DNA from: Bradyrhizobium sp. LTSP885
GTDB taxonomy: Bacteria > Pseudomonadota > Alphaproteobacteria > Rhizobiales > Xanthobacteraceae
DNA length: 64,000 nt
NCBI RefSeq assembly: GCF_000938305.1
Contig: NZ_JYMT01000021.1
Location: forward strand, 348,765 to 412,764
Direction: 5' to 3'
Position numbers and translations under genes: made by a program. This document shows positions 1-9,157 of the stretch, piece by piece; position 1 is the first letter of the stretch; every line of letters begins with the position of its first letter. The notes below the pieces were generated by a model. The model was not told the origin of the DNA. It saw nothing but the letters and a program-made list of their open reading frames with translations, and did no database searches.

Positions 1-1
1 T

Positions 2-262
2 TACAAGGATGCGCCGCCCGACATCATGCAGAAGGTGGCGCAGATCGAGCGCGTCTGTCGTGCGCATGCCGTGGCCTTGCCGACCGCCGCGCTGCATTTC
101 GCGCTGGGCCATCCGGCGGTCGGCAGCCTCGTGCTGGGCGCGCAGACGCCGCAGGAGGTCGAGCGCAACGTCACTGCGCTGTCGTCGCCGGTGCCGTCAG
201 CGCTGTGGCGCGACCTGAAGGCCGAGCGGCTGCTCGACGCGGATGCGCCGGTGCCGGCGTGA
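2..262 (+). CDS. aldo/keto reductase, C-terminal fragment (left end cut by window)
   Basis: The reading frame is open from the window edge and ends at a TGA that overlaps the next start (TGATG). The visible 86 residues contain the late part of an aldo/keto reductase barrel: the segment LPTAALHFALGHPAVGSLVLG matches the helix-strand in which these enzymes bind the NADP phosphate end, followed by a run of the type GAQTPQEVERN that closes the family fold. Such proteins oxidise or reduce sugars and aldehydes; next to a lactone-hydrolase-like gene the D-threo-aldose (L-fucose) 1-dehydrogenase subgroup is the best guess. The N-terminal catalytic Tyr/Lys part lies outside the window, so the subgroup cannot be settled here. 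Confidence 0.75.
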   Translation, partial: YKDAPPDIMQKVAQIERVCRAHAVALPTAALHFALGHPAVGSLVLGAQTPQEVERNVTALSSPVPSALWRDLKAERLLDADAPVPA

Positions 263-1134
263 TGCGGATCGATTCGCATCATCACGTCTGGACGGTGGCG
301 CGCGGCGATTATGGCTGGCTGACGCCGGATCTCGTGCCGCTCTACCGCGACTTCGGCCTCGCCGACCTGATGCCGCATCTCGATGCCGCCGGAATCGAGG
401 GGACCATCCTGGTGCAGGCCGCGCCGACCGAAGCCGAGACGGCCTTCATGCTCGACGTCGCCGAGCGCGCCGAAGGCGTCGCCGAGCGTGCCGAGATCGT
501 GCGTGGCGTGGTCGGCTGGATCGATTTCGATGCTGAAGATGCCGTGGCGCGGATCGACGCGATCGCGGCGCGCGCGCTTGTCGTGGGCCTCCGGCCGATG
601 GTGCAGGATATCGCCGATGACGACTGGCTGCTGCGCCCCGCGCTGGCCGAGCAGTGTGATGCCATGGCGCGGCATCGCCTGGTGTTCGACGCGCTGACGC
701 TGCCGCGACATTTGCCGAGACTCATACAGGTGGTCGACCGCCATCCCGGCCTGCAATTCGTGCTCGACCATTTCAGCAAGCCGCATCTCGCGACCGGCGA
801 GATCGCGGCCTGGAAGGACGACATCGCGAACCTCGCGGCGCGGCCCAACATTGTCTGCAAACTATCGGGCCTGGTGACGGAGGCCGCACCCGACTGGCAG
901 GTCGGCGATTTGCGTGACGCGGTCGATCATGTGATTGCGCAATTCGGGCCGCAGCGCATGCTGTGGGGCAGCGACTGGCCGGTGGTCAATCTCGCCGGCG
1001 GCTATGCCAAATGGTTCGCGGCCGCCGAGACTCTGCTGGCCGGCTTGGCACCGGACGACAAGGCCGCGATCTTCGGCGGCAATGCGGCGCGTGTCTATTT
1101 GTCAAGCCGCGGACGGCCAACATCCCGAAAATAA
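262..1134 (+). CDS. amidohydrolase-2 family, probable sugar lactonase (L-fucono/rhamnono-lactonase-like)
   Basis: A 290-residue metal-dependent hydrolase of the amidohydrolase-2 superfamily. It starts with MRIDSHHHVW, the N-terminal His-x-His metal motif, carries HFSKP in the middle and ends with WGSDWPV, whose Asp is the conserved late barrel ligand or base. I chose the ATG at 262 because it overlaps the stop of the upstream reductase (TGATG) and begins exactly at the motif; an upstream in-frame ATG at 205 would add residues read inside the reductase gene. The pairing of aldose dehydrogenase and lactonase fits oxidation of a sugar to its lactone and ring opening, probably in L-fucose or L-rhamnose use. 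The pathway is inferred from the neighbour, and 2-pyrone-4,6-dicarboxylate lactonase is a related alternative. Confidence 0.8.
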   Translation: MRIDSHHHVWTVARGDYGWLTPDLVPLYRDFGLADLMPHLDAAGIEGTILVQAAPTEAETAFMLDVAERAEGVAERAEIVRGVVGWIDFDAEDAVARIDAIAARALVVGLRPMVQDIADDDWLLRPALAEQCDAMARHRLVFDALTLPRHLPRLIQVVDRHPGLQFVLDHFSKPHLATGEIAAWKDDIANLAARPNIVCKLSGLVTEAAPDWQVGDLRDAVDHVIAQFGPQRMLWGSDWPVVNLAGGYAKWFAAAETLLAGLAPDDKAAIFGGNAARVYLSSRGRPTSRK

Positions 1135-1254
1135 GCGCGCGCGGTACGCCAAATTTGATCCACAGTGCGCCTTGATGAATCAAGCTAGGATGGTCCATAA
1201 GCGGCGTCCCGCGGCCGGCCGTTCGGTTGCGTGACAGGTTGCAGAGAGAACAGC

Positions 1255-3585
1255 GTGGCAAAGATCCATCAGAAGATTGCGCAGGAGCTGGGGGTTCGCG
1301 ACGAGCAGGTCGAGGCGACGGTGACGCTGCTCGACGGCGGCGCGACCGTCCCGTTCATCGCGCGATACCGCAAGGAATTGACCGGCGCGCTCGATGACGC
1401 GCAACTGCGCACGCTGGAAGAGCGGCTGACTTATTTGCGTGAGCTCGAGTTACGCCGCACCGCCATCCTCGAATCGATCCGCGAGCAGGGCAAGCTCGAT
1501 GCCGCACTCGAAGCCCAGATCATGGCCGCCGACAGCAAGGGGCGCTTGGAAGACATCTATCTGCCGTACAAGCCGAAGCGCCGCACCAAGGCGGAAATCG
1601 CCAAGGAGGCTGGCCTCGAGCCGCTGGCAGAGATGCTGCTGACCCAGCCCACGAACGATCCGAAGGAGGTCGCCGCCCCCTTCGTCAATGCCGAGAAGGA
1701 AGTCGCCGATGTCGCCGCCGCGCTCGATGGCGCGCGCGCGATCCTGGTCGAGCGCTTCGCCGAGGACGCCGACCTGATCGGTGCCTTGCGCGAGATGATG
1801 TGGTCGAACGGCGTGATCATTTCCACGGTGCGCAAGGGCAAGAAGACCGAAGGCGAGAAGTTCAAGGACTATTTCGATTTCAGCCAGGGGCTGCCGAAAT
1901 TGCCCTCGCACCGTATCCTGGCCATGTTCCGCGGCGAGAAGGAGGAGATCCTCGATCTCACCATCAAGCCGGAAGCCGAGGCACCGGTGGCCGGCGTGCC
2001 CGGCGCCTATGAGCTGCGGATCATGAACCGCTTTGCGGTCTCCGACCAGGGACGCAAAGGCGACAAGTGGCTGATGGAGACAGTGCGCTGGGCGTGGCGC
2101 ACAAAAATTCAGATCCATCTCAACATCGATCTGCGGATGCGGCTGTGGACCGCGGCCGAGACCGAGGCCGTACGCGTATTCGCTTCGAACCTGCGCGACC
2201 TGCTGCTGGCGGCGCCGGCCGGCGCGCGCGCCACCATGGGGCTCGATCCCGGCTTCCGTACCGGCGTCAAGGTCGCCGTGGTCGATGCGACCGGCAAGGT
2301 GCTGGCGCACACAGCGGTGTTTCCGCACGAGCCGCAGCGGCGCTGGGACGAAGCGCTGGCGATGCTCGGCAAGCTCGCGGTCGAGCATCGGGTCGAGCTG
2401 ATCGCGATCGGTAACGGCACCGCCTCGCGCGAGACTGACAAGCTCGCGACCGAACTGGTGCAGCGGCTGCCCCATCTGAAGATGACCAAGATCGTGGTCT
2501 CCGAGGCCGGCGCGTCGGTCTATTCAGCCTCGGCGTTTGCGTCGGAGGAGTTGCCGGAACTCGACGTCACCATCCGCGGCGCGGTGTCGATCGCACGGCG
2601 CCTGCAGGATCCGCTGGCCGAGCTGGTGAAGATCGATCCCAAGGCGATCGGCGTCGGCCAGTACCAGCACGACCTTGGCGAGGCCAAGCTGGCGCGTTCG
2701 CTCGATACCGTGGTCGAGGATTGTGTGAATGCGGTCGGCGTCGATGCCAACACCGCCTCGGTGCCGCTGCTGGCGCGGGTGTCGGGCATCGGGCAGGGGC
2801 TTGCGCAAAGCATCGTGCAGCATCGCGACACCAACGGCCCGTTCAAGTCGCGCAAGGCGCTGAAGGAGGTGCCGCGGTTAGGTCCGAAGGCGTTCGAGCA
2901 GTGCGCCGGCTTCCTGCGCATCACCAATGGTGAGGACCCGCTCGATACCTCAGGCGTGCATCCGGAAGCCTACCCGGTGGTGCGCCGCATCCTCGAGGCG
3001 ACCAAGAGCGACATCAAGGCGCTGATCGGCAACGCTGACGTGGTGCGCCAGCTCAAGCCGCAGACCTTCGTCGACGACACCTTTGGTCTGCCGACCGTGA
3101 CCGACATCCTGCGCGAATTGGAAAAGCCAGGCCGCGATCCGCGCCCGGCGTTCAAGGCCGCGGTGTTCAAGGAGGGCGTCGAGGAGGTCAAGGATCTGAA
3201 GAAGGGCATGATCCTCGAGGGCACCGTGACCAACGTCGCCGCGTTCGGCGCCTTCGTCGACATCGGCGTGCACCAGGATGGCCTCGTGCACATCTCGGCG
3301 ATGTCGAAGACCTTCATCAAGGACCCGCGCGAGGTGGTGAAGCCGGGCGACATCGTCAAGGTGAAGGTGCTCGACGTCGAGGTCGCGCGCAAACGCATCG
3401 CGCTGACGCTGCGCCTCGACGACGAGGTCGGAGCGAAGAAGGACGCCGGGCCGTCGCGCGACAATTCGCGTGCGCCGGCCAAAATGTCATCATCGGCCCC
3501 GCGCAAGCCGACTGAGCAATCCGGCGGCGGCGCGCTCGCCGAAGCGCTGCGCCGTGCCGCCGAGAAGAACGGCCGCGCCAAGTAG
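1255..3585 (+). CDS. tex: Tex family S1 RNA-binding transcription accessory protein
   Basis: A 776-residue protein with the full Tex layout: an N-terminal helical domain (GATVPFIARYRKE near residue 35), a YqgF-like RNase H fold region (GLDPGFRTGVKVAVVD around 330), tandem helix-hairpin-helix units (VSGIGQGLAQSIVQHR, EVPRLGPKAFEQCAGFLRI near 500-560), and an S1 domain at about 649-720 (GTVTNVAAFGAFVDIGVH, DGLVHIS). Tex binds nucleic acid in the cytoplasm and is linked to transcription and toxin expression. The GTG at 1255 is preferred over an upstream start because GAGAGAA lies 5 bases before it and the family begins at this point. The tail after the S1 domain is low-complexity and basic. It stands alone, with 120 bases of upstream intergenic DNA. 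Confidence 0.97.
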   Translation: MAKIHQKIAQELGVRDEQVEATVTLLDGGATVPFIARYRKELTGALDDAQLRTLEERLTYLRELELRRTAILESIREQGKLDAALEAQIMAADSKGRLEDIYLPYKPKRRTKAEIAKEAGLEPLAEMLLTQPTNDPKEVAAPFVNAEKEVADVAAALDGARAILVERFAEDADLIGALREMMWSNGVIISTVRKGKKTEGEKFKDYFDFSQGLPKLPSHRILAMFRGEKEEILDLTIKPEAEAPVAGVPGAYELRIMNRFAVSDQGRKGDKWLMETVRWAWRTKIQIHLNIDLRMRLWTAAETEAVRVFASNLRDLLLAAPAGARATMGLDPGFRTGVKVAVVDATGKVLAHTAVFPHEPQRRWDEALAMLGKLAVEHRVELIAIGNGTASRETDKLATELVQRLPHLKMTKIVVSEAGASVYSASAFASEELPELDVTIRGAVSIARRLQDPLAELVKIDPKAIGVGQYQHDLGEAKLARSLDTVVEDCVNAVGVDANTASVPLLARVSGIGQGLAQSIVQHRDTNGPFKSRKALKEVPRLGPKAFEQCAGFLRITNGEDPLDTSGVHPEAYPVVRRILEATKSDIKALIGNADVVRQLKPQTFVDDTFGLPTVTDILRELEKPGRDPRPAFKAAVFKEGVEEVKDLKKGMILEGTVTNVAAFGAFVDIGVHQDGLVHISAMSKTFIKDPREVVKPGDIVKVKVLDVEVARKRIALTLRLDDEVGAKKDAGPSRDNSRAPAKMSSSAPRKPTEQSGGGALAEALRRAAEKNGRAK

Positions 3586-3731
3586 GCGTACGCTTGCTCG
3601 CTGAAACTAAACTCGGTGTCAGAATCTGGCGCATTTGTCAGTTGAAGTGCGTCGCCGGTTTGCGTCTTCTCATCCTCCTCGTCTTGCGGCGATGCGACTT
3701 CCGCCGCAGGTCAATGAAGGAGGCTCTTTCG

Positions 3732-4190
3732 ATGACAAACAAACTCTTCACTTGCCTCATGGCGGCGGCGATCGGTGCCACCATTGCGCTTGCACCATCG
3801 GCTTTCGCCAGAGGTGGTGGTGGTGGCGGCCATGGCGGTGGTGGCGGCGGACACGGCGGCGGCTTTGGTGGCGGCATGCACGGCGGCGGTTTTGGCGGCG
3901 GGATGCGTGGCGGCGGCGGGATGGCCTTTGCCGCTGTCGGCGGCGGGCATTTCGGTGCCGCGCATGTCGGTGGTCCGCGTTTCGCGGGCGCACCGGCCTT
4001 CGGACCGCGCTTTGCCGGCGCCGGATTCCACGGCGCGCATGGCTTGCACCATCACGGCTTCTTCCGCCACCACCGCTTCTTTGCCTTCGGTGGCCCATAC
4101 TATGCCGGCACCTACGACGATTGCTGGCGCCGGACAGTGACGCCCTACGGATGGCAGTGGGTCAACGCGTGCGGGGATGGTTGGTACTGA
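3732..4190 (+). CDS. secreted glycine/histidine-rich protein, unknown function
   Basis: A 152-residue exported protein. It starts with a clear Sec signal peptide (MTNKLFTCLMAAAIGATIAL, cleavage after the AFA just before the Gly run). Next come roughly 50 residues of GGGGG/HGGG/FGGGM low complexity, then a His/Phe-rich part and a short C-terminal segment with two cysteines in a DDCW...NACGDGWY context. The start is set by AAGGAGG at 3716-3722, nine bases before the ATG; the longer open frame upstream has no such site. Gly/His-rich exported proteins of this sort are common in Bradyrhizobium, without a known role. The many His residues could bind metal, but that is a guess. It lies between tex and a two-component system without obvious operon spacing. 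Confidence 0.8.
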   Translation: MTNKLFTCLMAAAIGATIALAPSAFARGGGGGGHGGGGGGHGGGFGGGMHGGGFGGGMRGGGGMAFAAVGGGHFGAAHVGGPRFAGAPAFGPRFAGAGFHGAHGLHHHGFFRHHRFFAFGGPYYAGTYDDCWRRTVTPYGWQWVNACGDGWY

Positions 4191-4286
4191 CGCCGCACCG
4201 TTGTCGCGGTCGCCGCCAGGCGTTTCCATCCAGCCCCGGAATGGGATAGTCTGGTGGCGGCCGTCGGGGTGTTCGGAGAGTTCAAG

Positions 4287-4982
4287 ATGATAACCGGAGC
4301 CCACCGCCGCATTCTCGTCGTCGAGGACGATCCGGAAACTGCCGGCCAGCTCGTCGAACAGCTCACGAGCAGCGGCTATGACGTCGATCTGGCCGCGAAC
4401 GGACGCGAGGCGCTGAGCCACGGCGCGGCGCGCGATTATGCCGTGATTACGATCGATCGCATGCTTCCTGACATCGACGGCATCGCCGTGATGCGCCAGA
4501 TGCGCGACGACGGCATCGCGGTGCCGTTCCTGATCATCAGCGCGCTCGGCGAGGTCGACGACCGGGTGCGGGGCTTGCGCGCCGGCGGCGACGACTATCT
4601 GGTCAAGCCGTTCTCCTTCGTCGAGTTGCTGGCGCGCCTGGAGGCGCTGGGCCGGCGCAGCGAGACCGTCGCCAAGGAGACCATTTTGCGGGTCGGCGAT
4701 CTCGCGGTCGATCTGATCGCGCGGACGGCGAGCCGCGGCAGCCGCAGGATTCCGCTGCTGCCGAAGGAGTTCCAGCTGCTCGAATATCTCGCGCGGAACG
4801 AAGGCCGCGTGGTGTCGCGCGCGATGCTGCTGCAGCACGTCTGGGATCTGCATTTCGATCCCTCGACGAACATCATCGATGTCTATGTCGGCCGCGTGCG
4901 CCGCAAGGTCGACGACCAGCAAGCCTATCCGCTGATCCATACCATCCGCGGCATCGGGTACTGTCTCCGTGCTCCTGGCTAA
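4287..4982 (+). CDS. OmpR-family response regulator
   Basis: A 231-residue DNA-binding response regulator. The receiver shows the acidic pair VVEDD at the start, the phospho-acceptor Asp57 in ITIDRMLPDIDG and the invariant Lys in DDYLVKPF. The C-terminal half is a winged helix (LLPKEFQLLEYLARNEGRVV, then VDVYVGR-like and GIGYCLRAPG end signature). It is the partner of the histidine kinase whose start lies inside its 3' end (14-base overlap), so the two are translated together. GGAGAG at 4275-4280 fits the ATG at 4287. The upstream neighbour is a secreted Gly-rich protein on the same strand. Nothing in the sequence reveals the stimulus. Confidence 0.95.
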   Translation: MITGAHRRILVVEDDPETAGQLVEQLTSSGYDVDLAANGREALSHGAARDYAVITIDRMLPDIDGIAVMRQMRDDGIAVPFLIISALGEVDDRVRGLRAGGDDYLVKPFSFVELLARLEALGRRSETVAKETILRVGDLAVDLIARTASRGSRRIPLLPKEFQLLEYLARNEGRVVSRAMLLQHVWDLHFDPSTNIIDVYVGRVRRKVDDQQAYPLIHTIRGIGYCLRAPG

Positions 4983-6336
4983 GACCCTCAAATCATCGAC
5001 ATTCCGCCTGGCGCTGATCGCCATCGGCACCTTCGGCCTGATCGCCTCGGCGATCTTCGCCTATGTCTACTGGTCGACGGCCTCCTATGTGCGCAGCCGC
5101 GCCGATCGCACGATCATGGCCGAGCAAGCGAGCCTGCGTGACGTTTATACGCGGTCCGGGCGCGACGGATTGATCGCGCTGATCGCGCAGCGCGTCGCGG
5201 ACAAGGGCTTCGCCGATCATATCTACCTGCTGGTCGGGCCCGGACCTGTGGCGCTCGCCGGAAATCTCACACAGTGGCCGGACGGCGCCGCGGAGCAGGG
5301 ATGGAGCGAGTTCCGCGCGCCGGTGCCGTCATCAGCCTCGGCCAACCCGCTGGTGCGTGGTGTGACCGAGACGTTGGCGCGCGGCGATCGGCTGCTGGTC
5401 GGCAGCGACATCAGCGATCTCGATGGCTTCACCGCGCGGATCAGGGCGGCGGCGATCGCGGTTATCGTGCTGATCTTCATGCTCGCGGCCGGCGCCAGCA
5501 TCGGGGTGACGCGGCGTACGGTCGGCCGGATCGAATCCATCAATGCGACCAGCCGCGCCATCATGCTGTCCGGCCTCGACCAGCGCATCCCGCTCCGCGG
5601 CAGTCGTGACGAATGGGATCGTGTCGCCGAGAATCTCAATTTGATGCTCGACCGCATCCAGACCCTGATGGGGGATGTGAAACAGGTCGGCGACAACATC
5701 GCGCACGATTTGCGCACTCCGCTGACCCGCATGCGCGGGCGGCTGGAGAAAGCCTATCACGGTCCGCGCAACGGCGATAACGACGCGGCGCTGATCGGCG
5801 ATACCATTGCCGATCTCGATGCGGTGCTCGGCATGTTCGCATCGATCACGCGGATTTCCGCCATCGAGACCCACGCCCGCAAGGATGCGTTTCGGACCGT
5901 CAACCTCGTCGAGATCGCAAGCGAGGTGGTCGAACTCTACGACGCCGCGGCCGAGCAGGATGCGACCCGTCTCGGTCTCGCCGGCGACCCCGAGGTGCTG
6001 ATGACCGGCGATCGAGATCTGCTATTCGACGCGATCGGAAATCTCGTCGACAATGCCATCAAGCACGGCCGCGCCGGGGGACGCGTGACCGTGACCTGCG
6101 ACAACGGCGAGGGTGGCGCGGTGATCGCGGTTGCCGATGACGGTCCCGGCATTCCCGCCGACCAGCACGACCACGTCTTCAAGCGCTTCTATCGGCTTGA
6201 GCGAAGCCGCTACACGCCGGGAAATGGCCTCGGCCTCAGCCTCGTTGCCGCGGTTGCGAGCCTGCATGGCGCGCGGATTGAGCTGCACGACAACGCGCCA
6301 GGACTGCTGGTCAGACTCTGCTTTCCCGGACATTGA
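4969..6336 (+). CDS. sensor histidine kinase (HAMP, HisKA, HATPase)
   Basis: A 455-residue inner-membrane sensor kinase. The first membrane helix is at about residues 14-33 (LALIAIGTFGLIASAIFAYV) and a periplasmic sensing part of about 120 residues follows. The second helix is near 160-180 (IAVIVLIFMLAAGASIGV), with a HAMP linker after it, then the phosphoacceptor His in NIAHDLRTPLTRM, and a HATPase domain with N box NLVDNAIKHG, GDGPG-type loop DDGPGIP and GNGLGLSL. It starts at a GTG inside the upstream regulator gene, showing translational coupling. This arrangement is typical of a self-contained two-component pair. The end of the gene faces a convergent outer-membrane protein gene with a gap of one base. 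Confidence 0.95.
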   Translation: MLLAKTLKSSTFRLALIAIGTFGLIASAIFAYVYWSTASYVRSRADRTIMAEQASLRDVYTRSGRDGLIALIAQRVADKGFADHIYLLVGPGPVALAGNLTQWPDGAAEQGWSEFRAPVPSSASANPLVRGVTETLARGDRLLVGSDISDLDGFTARIRAAAIAVIVLIFMLAAGASIGVTRRTVGRIESINATSRAIMLSGLDQRIPLRGSRDEWDRVAENLNLMLDRIQTLMGDVKQVGDNIAHDLRTPLTRMRGRLEKAYHGPRNGDNDAALIGDTIADLDAVLGMFASITRISAIETHARKDAFRTVNLVEIASEVVELYDAAAEQDATRLGLAGDPEVLMTGDRDLLFDAIGNLVDNAIKHGRAGGRVTVTCDNGEGGAVIAVADDGPGIPADQHDHVFKRFYRLERSRYTPGNGLGLSLVAAVASLHGARIELHDNAPGLLVRLCFPGH

Positions 6337-6337
6337 T

Positions 6338-7117
6338 TCAAAAGGTGAACAGAATGGACACGTACCAGGAGTAGCGATCAGTCTCATTCGTATTCTCGAC
6401 GCCCCGCCTGACGTAACCCAGCAGATGATAGTTGTCGTCCAGATCGTACCGCCAGCCGACGCCGAGGCTGGTCGTCGCCGGTGTGCCGTGTGCATCGGCA
6501 GTCTGATGAAAAAGTTCGGCGCCAAGCTGAAGCTTGGGCAGGACCTGATAGGTGACGACCGCACCCAGTTCGCAAAAGTCCGCCGCGCGGATGTCGCTGA
6601 AGACGCATCCGCCGCCGCCGAACGCGGACCATCCGCCGCCCCAGTCCTTCTGCACCCACACCGGCAGCAATACGGACGCATGGTTGTCGCCGATCGCGGT
6701 CGAGCCGCTGGGCAGGAAGACGCGCGGGAAGATGCTGACGTCGAGGCCGAACGCATCCTGATGCAGAAAGCGGTATTTGGCCGCGAGTTCGACATTGCTC
6801 ATGCCGATATTGGTGCCGCCGCCGGCGATGTGCTCAAAGCCCGCAGGCAGAGTGGCCGTGAGTTGCAGGTCGGGCGCTGCACCGTAATTGAAATCGATGC
6901 CGCTCTCACCCGCCGTGCCACTGTGCGTCGTTGTTCCGGTGTTGAAAGTGTAGATCTCGAAATGACCGGGGTCGGTCGGTTCGGGATCGTCGGACACGTA
7001 AGGGGGACCGGCGACGGCCGGTTGCGAAAGCACCAGGCCAACACACGTCAGCAAGCCGACCCAGTTCGCGCGGCAATGCGACGTCAGCCGCCGAAGCCGC
7101 TTGCGCTTACGCGGCAC
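6338..7117 (-). CDS. outer-membrane beta-barrel protein (transporter-like)
   Basis: An exported protein of about 259 residues that reads as an outer-membrane beta-barrel: a basic N-terminus and Sec signal (VGLLTCVGLVLSQPAVAG), alternating amphipathic strands rich in aromatic residues and glycine, and a terminal strand ending in Phe (SWYVSILFTF), the usual BAM recognition end. The family resembles the meta-pathway phenol-degradation-like outer-membrane proteins often called transporters. The GTG at 7117 has ACGAGG six bases upstream and overlaps the kinase stop by 11 bases; an ATG at 7147 would add ten residues without benefit. It is the third gene of the operon with the response regulator and kinase upstream, so it is a likely envelope target or sensor partner of that system. 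Confidence 0.75.
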   Translation of the reverse strand: MPRKRKRLRRLTSHCRANWVGLLTCVGLVLSQPAVAGPPYVSDDPEPTDPGHFEIYTFNTGTTTHSGTAGESGIDFNYGAAPDLQLTATLPAGFEHIAGGGTNIGMSNVELAAKYRFLHQDAFGLDVSIFPRVFLPSGSTAIGDNHASVLLPVWVQKDWGGGWSAFGGGGCVFSDIRAADFCELGAVVTYQVLPKLQLGAELFHQTADAHGTPATTSLGVGWRYDLDDNYHLLGYVRRGVENTNETDRYSWYVSILFTF

Positions 7118-8444
7118 CAGAAACCTCGTTTGGCCGATCGGCCGCAAGCGGCAGACGAACCGTCACGCGCAGCCCGGAGCGATCAGATCCGGTAATGTTT
7201 TCCAGCGCGATCTCGCCTGCGAGCCCTTCCACGACGCGCTTCACGATCGACAGGCCGAGACCGCTTCCGTCTCCCTCCGGGCTGGAGCCGCGAAAGAACG
7301 GTTCGAAGATTCGCTCCAGGTCCGGGGATGCGATGCCGGGGCCGGTGTCCTCGATCTGCAGGATCGCCGCCTCATCCTGCCTGTAGATGCCGATGTCGAT
7401 GCGTCCCGCGCGCGGCGTCAGGCGCAGCGCGTTGTCGAGCAGATTGCGCACCATCGTCGCGAGCATCACTGGTTCGCCCCGTACCATGTGGGGTTCGACA
7501 AGCTGGAAACCGAGATCGATCCCACGATCAAGCGCCTGCGGCAGCAGGTCGGCGACGACTTGCTTGACGGCACTGTCGAGCGCGATCAACGGCATCTCGC
7601 CTCGCTCGGCCGGCGCCGCCTCATACCGTGCCAGCGCAAGCAATTGCTCAAGCAGATGCTTGGTGCGCTGCATGCCCTGCTTGAGCGCGGCAACGCGGCC
7701 GCGTGCTTCCTCGGGAAGATCGACCGATCCGAGGTTCTCCGCCTGCAGGCTGAGTGCGGTGATCGGCGTCCGCAATTCATGGGCGGCATCGGCGACGAAC
7801 CGCCGCTGCTGATCCACCAGCAGGCCTACTCGCACCAATAGTCCGTTGATGGAGTGGATGAAGGGGTGCAGCTCGCTCGGTGTGCCGGCCTGCGGCAGCG
7901 GAGTGAGGTCGTCGGCGCGCCTTGCGTCGAGATTGCCGGCCAGCCGGACCATCGGCCGCAGCGAGTGCGCGACCACGATCGCCGTGACCAGCATCAGGCA
8001 GGGAATCAGCGCGGAAATCGGCAGCAGCGTGCGGAACGCCATCTCGCGTGCCGTATCATCGCGAACCGCGGTCGGCTGCGCGACGGCGAACCGGCTGCCG
8101 TCCGGTCGCGTCCGCAACAGCAGACGGATCGGCTGCCCCTTTCGCATGACGACCTGCAGGCCATCCTTCAGGCCGAACAGTTGACGGTCGTCGGCCGGGC
8201 CACGCGGTGTCGCTCCGAGCTCGATCAGCCAGACGTCAGTGTCCTCTTCAACGCCCAACAGAGGCCGGCCGGAGGAAAAGCTGCCATTCTGGGCCAGGCT
8301 CGCCAGCTGGATCAGGACCGAGTCCTGTAGCTCCGCGGCCTCGCGGAACGCCCAGCGGTAGACCAACAGGCCGCCGGTGGCGCCGGTCAGGATGATGATT
8401 GCGGTCAGCCCGAGGAACAAGCGGCCGCGCAGTGACCTGATCAT
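7107..8444 (-). CDS. sensor histidine kinase, PmrB/QseC-like
   Basis: A 445-residue membrane kinase. It has an N-terminal helix (LFLGLTAIIILTGATGGLLV), a periplasmic part of about 130 residues, and a second helix (LLPISALIPCLMLVTAIVVA). HAMP-like and HisKA regions follow, with the phosphoacceptor in VADAAHELRTPITALSLQ, and then a HATPase with NLLDNALRLTP, DTGPGI and GSGLGLSI. The ADAAHELRTPI spelling and the domain order match the QseC/PmrB group. The ATG at 8444 forms an ATGA overlap with the stop of the response regulator, so translation is coupled; the longer frame upstream is read through the regulator gene and is not real. Gene order is regulator, kinase, outer-membrane protein. Confidence 0.93.
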   Translation of the reverse strand: MIRSLRGRLFLGLTAIIILTGATGGLLVYRWAFREAAELQDSVLIQLASLAQNGSFSSGRPLLGVEEDTDVWLIELGATPRGPADDRQLFGLKDGLQVVMRKGQPIRLLLRTRPDGSRFAVAQPTAVRDDTAREMAFRTLLPISALIPCLMLVTAIVVAHSLRPMVRLAGNLDARRADDLTPLPQAGTPSELHPFIHSINGLLVRVGLLVDQQRRFVADAAHELRTPITALSLQAENLGSVDLPEEARGRVAALKQGMQRTKHLLEQLLALARYEAAPAERGEMPLIALDSAVKQVVADLLPQALDRGIDLGFQLVEPHMVRGEPVMLATMVRNLLDNALRLTPRAGRIDIGIYRQDEAAILQIEDTGPGIASPDLERIFEPFFRGSSPEGDGSGLGLSIVKRVVEGLAGEIALENITGSDRSGLRVTVRLPLAADRPNEVSGAA

Positions 8445-9103
8445 GACGTGCGATCCACCATCCAGCCGACCCCGCGTACGTTGCGGATCGCGGTCGCTCC
8501 GAGCTTCTTGCGGATGGTGTGGATCAGGAACTCGATCGCGTTGCTCTCGACCTCCTCGTTCCAACCATAGATCTGCCGCTCGAGCTCGCTGCGCGCCAGG
8601 ATCGTTCCGGGCCGCGCCAACAGCGCCTGCAGCAGCGCGAACTCGCGCGCGGTGAGCAGCGCGCTCTCGCCCGCAAAAGACGCCTCGCGCGTCGCCGGGT
8701 CGAGACTGAGCTTTCCATTGTGCAGAAGCGGGGCGGCGCCGCTGCCCTCGCGCCTGAGCACGGCGCGCATGCGCGCCAGCAATTCGCGGATCTCGAAGGG
8801 CTTGACCAGATAATCATCGGCACCGAGATCGAGCCCCTCGATCCGGTCGTCGATGCTGTCGCGCGCGGTCACGATGATGACGGGCAGCCTGCGGTCAAGC
8901 GCACGCAGCCGCCGCAGCACCTCACGGCCGTCGGCCTTCGGCAGCCCGAGATCGAGCAGCGCAAGCTCATACGCTTCACTTTCCGCCGTATCGATGGCGG
9001 TCTTGCCGTCGGTCACCCAGTCGACCGCGTAGGCTGCGTCCTTCAGCGCCTGCTCGACGGCCGCGCCGATCATCCTGTCATCTTCGATCAGCAGAACGCG
9101 CAT
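8441..9103 (-). CDS. OmpR-family response regulator, PmrA/QseB-like
   Basis: A 220-residue regulator with MRVLLIEDD at the start, the phospho-acceptor Asp51 in LALLDLGLPKADG, Lys in DDYLVKPF, and a winged-helix output ending VRGVGWMVDRTS. Asp51 and this ending are typical of the PmrA/QseB group. The ATG at 9103 is the family start; 13 further codons upstream are open but look non-coding. It is the first gene of a three-gene minus-strand operon. The region just upstream holds paired 11-bp-spaced half-sites of the kind bound by PmrA/PhoB-type dimers, so autoregulation together with control of the divergent membrane-protein genes is likely, by inference. Confidence 0.94.
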   Translation of the reverse strand: MRVLLIEDDRMIGAAVEQALKDAAYAVDWVTDGKTAIDTAESEAYELALLDLGLPKADGREVLRRLRALDRRLPVIIVTARDSIDDRIEGLDLGADDYLVKPFEIRELLARMRAVLRREGSGAAPLLHNGKLSLDPATREASFAGESALLTAREFALLQALLARPGTILARSELERQIYGWNEEVESNAIEFLIHTIRKKLGATAIRNVRGVGWMVDRTS

Positions 9104-9157
9104 CCCTGGATCCTCATCCGCGGCCGGAACCGGGCCGCCCAACTCTTATGCGCCAGA

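Noticed and set aside
1135..1254. tRNA or small RNA gene in the gap before tex
   Set aside because: Only a short CTTGAT/ATCAAG dyad is present; no cloverleaf or T-run was found.
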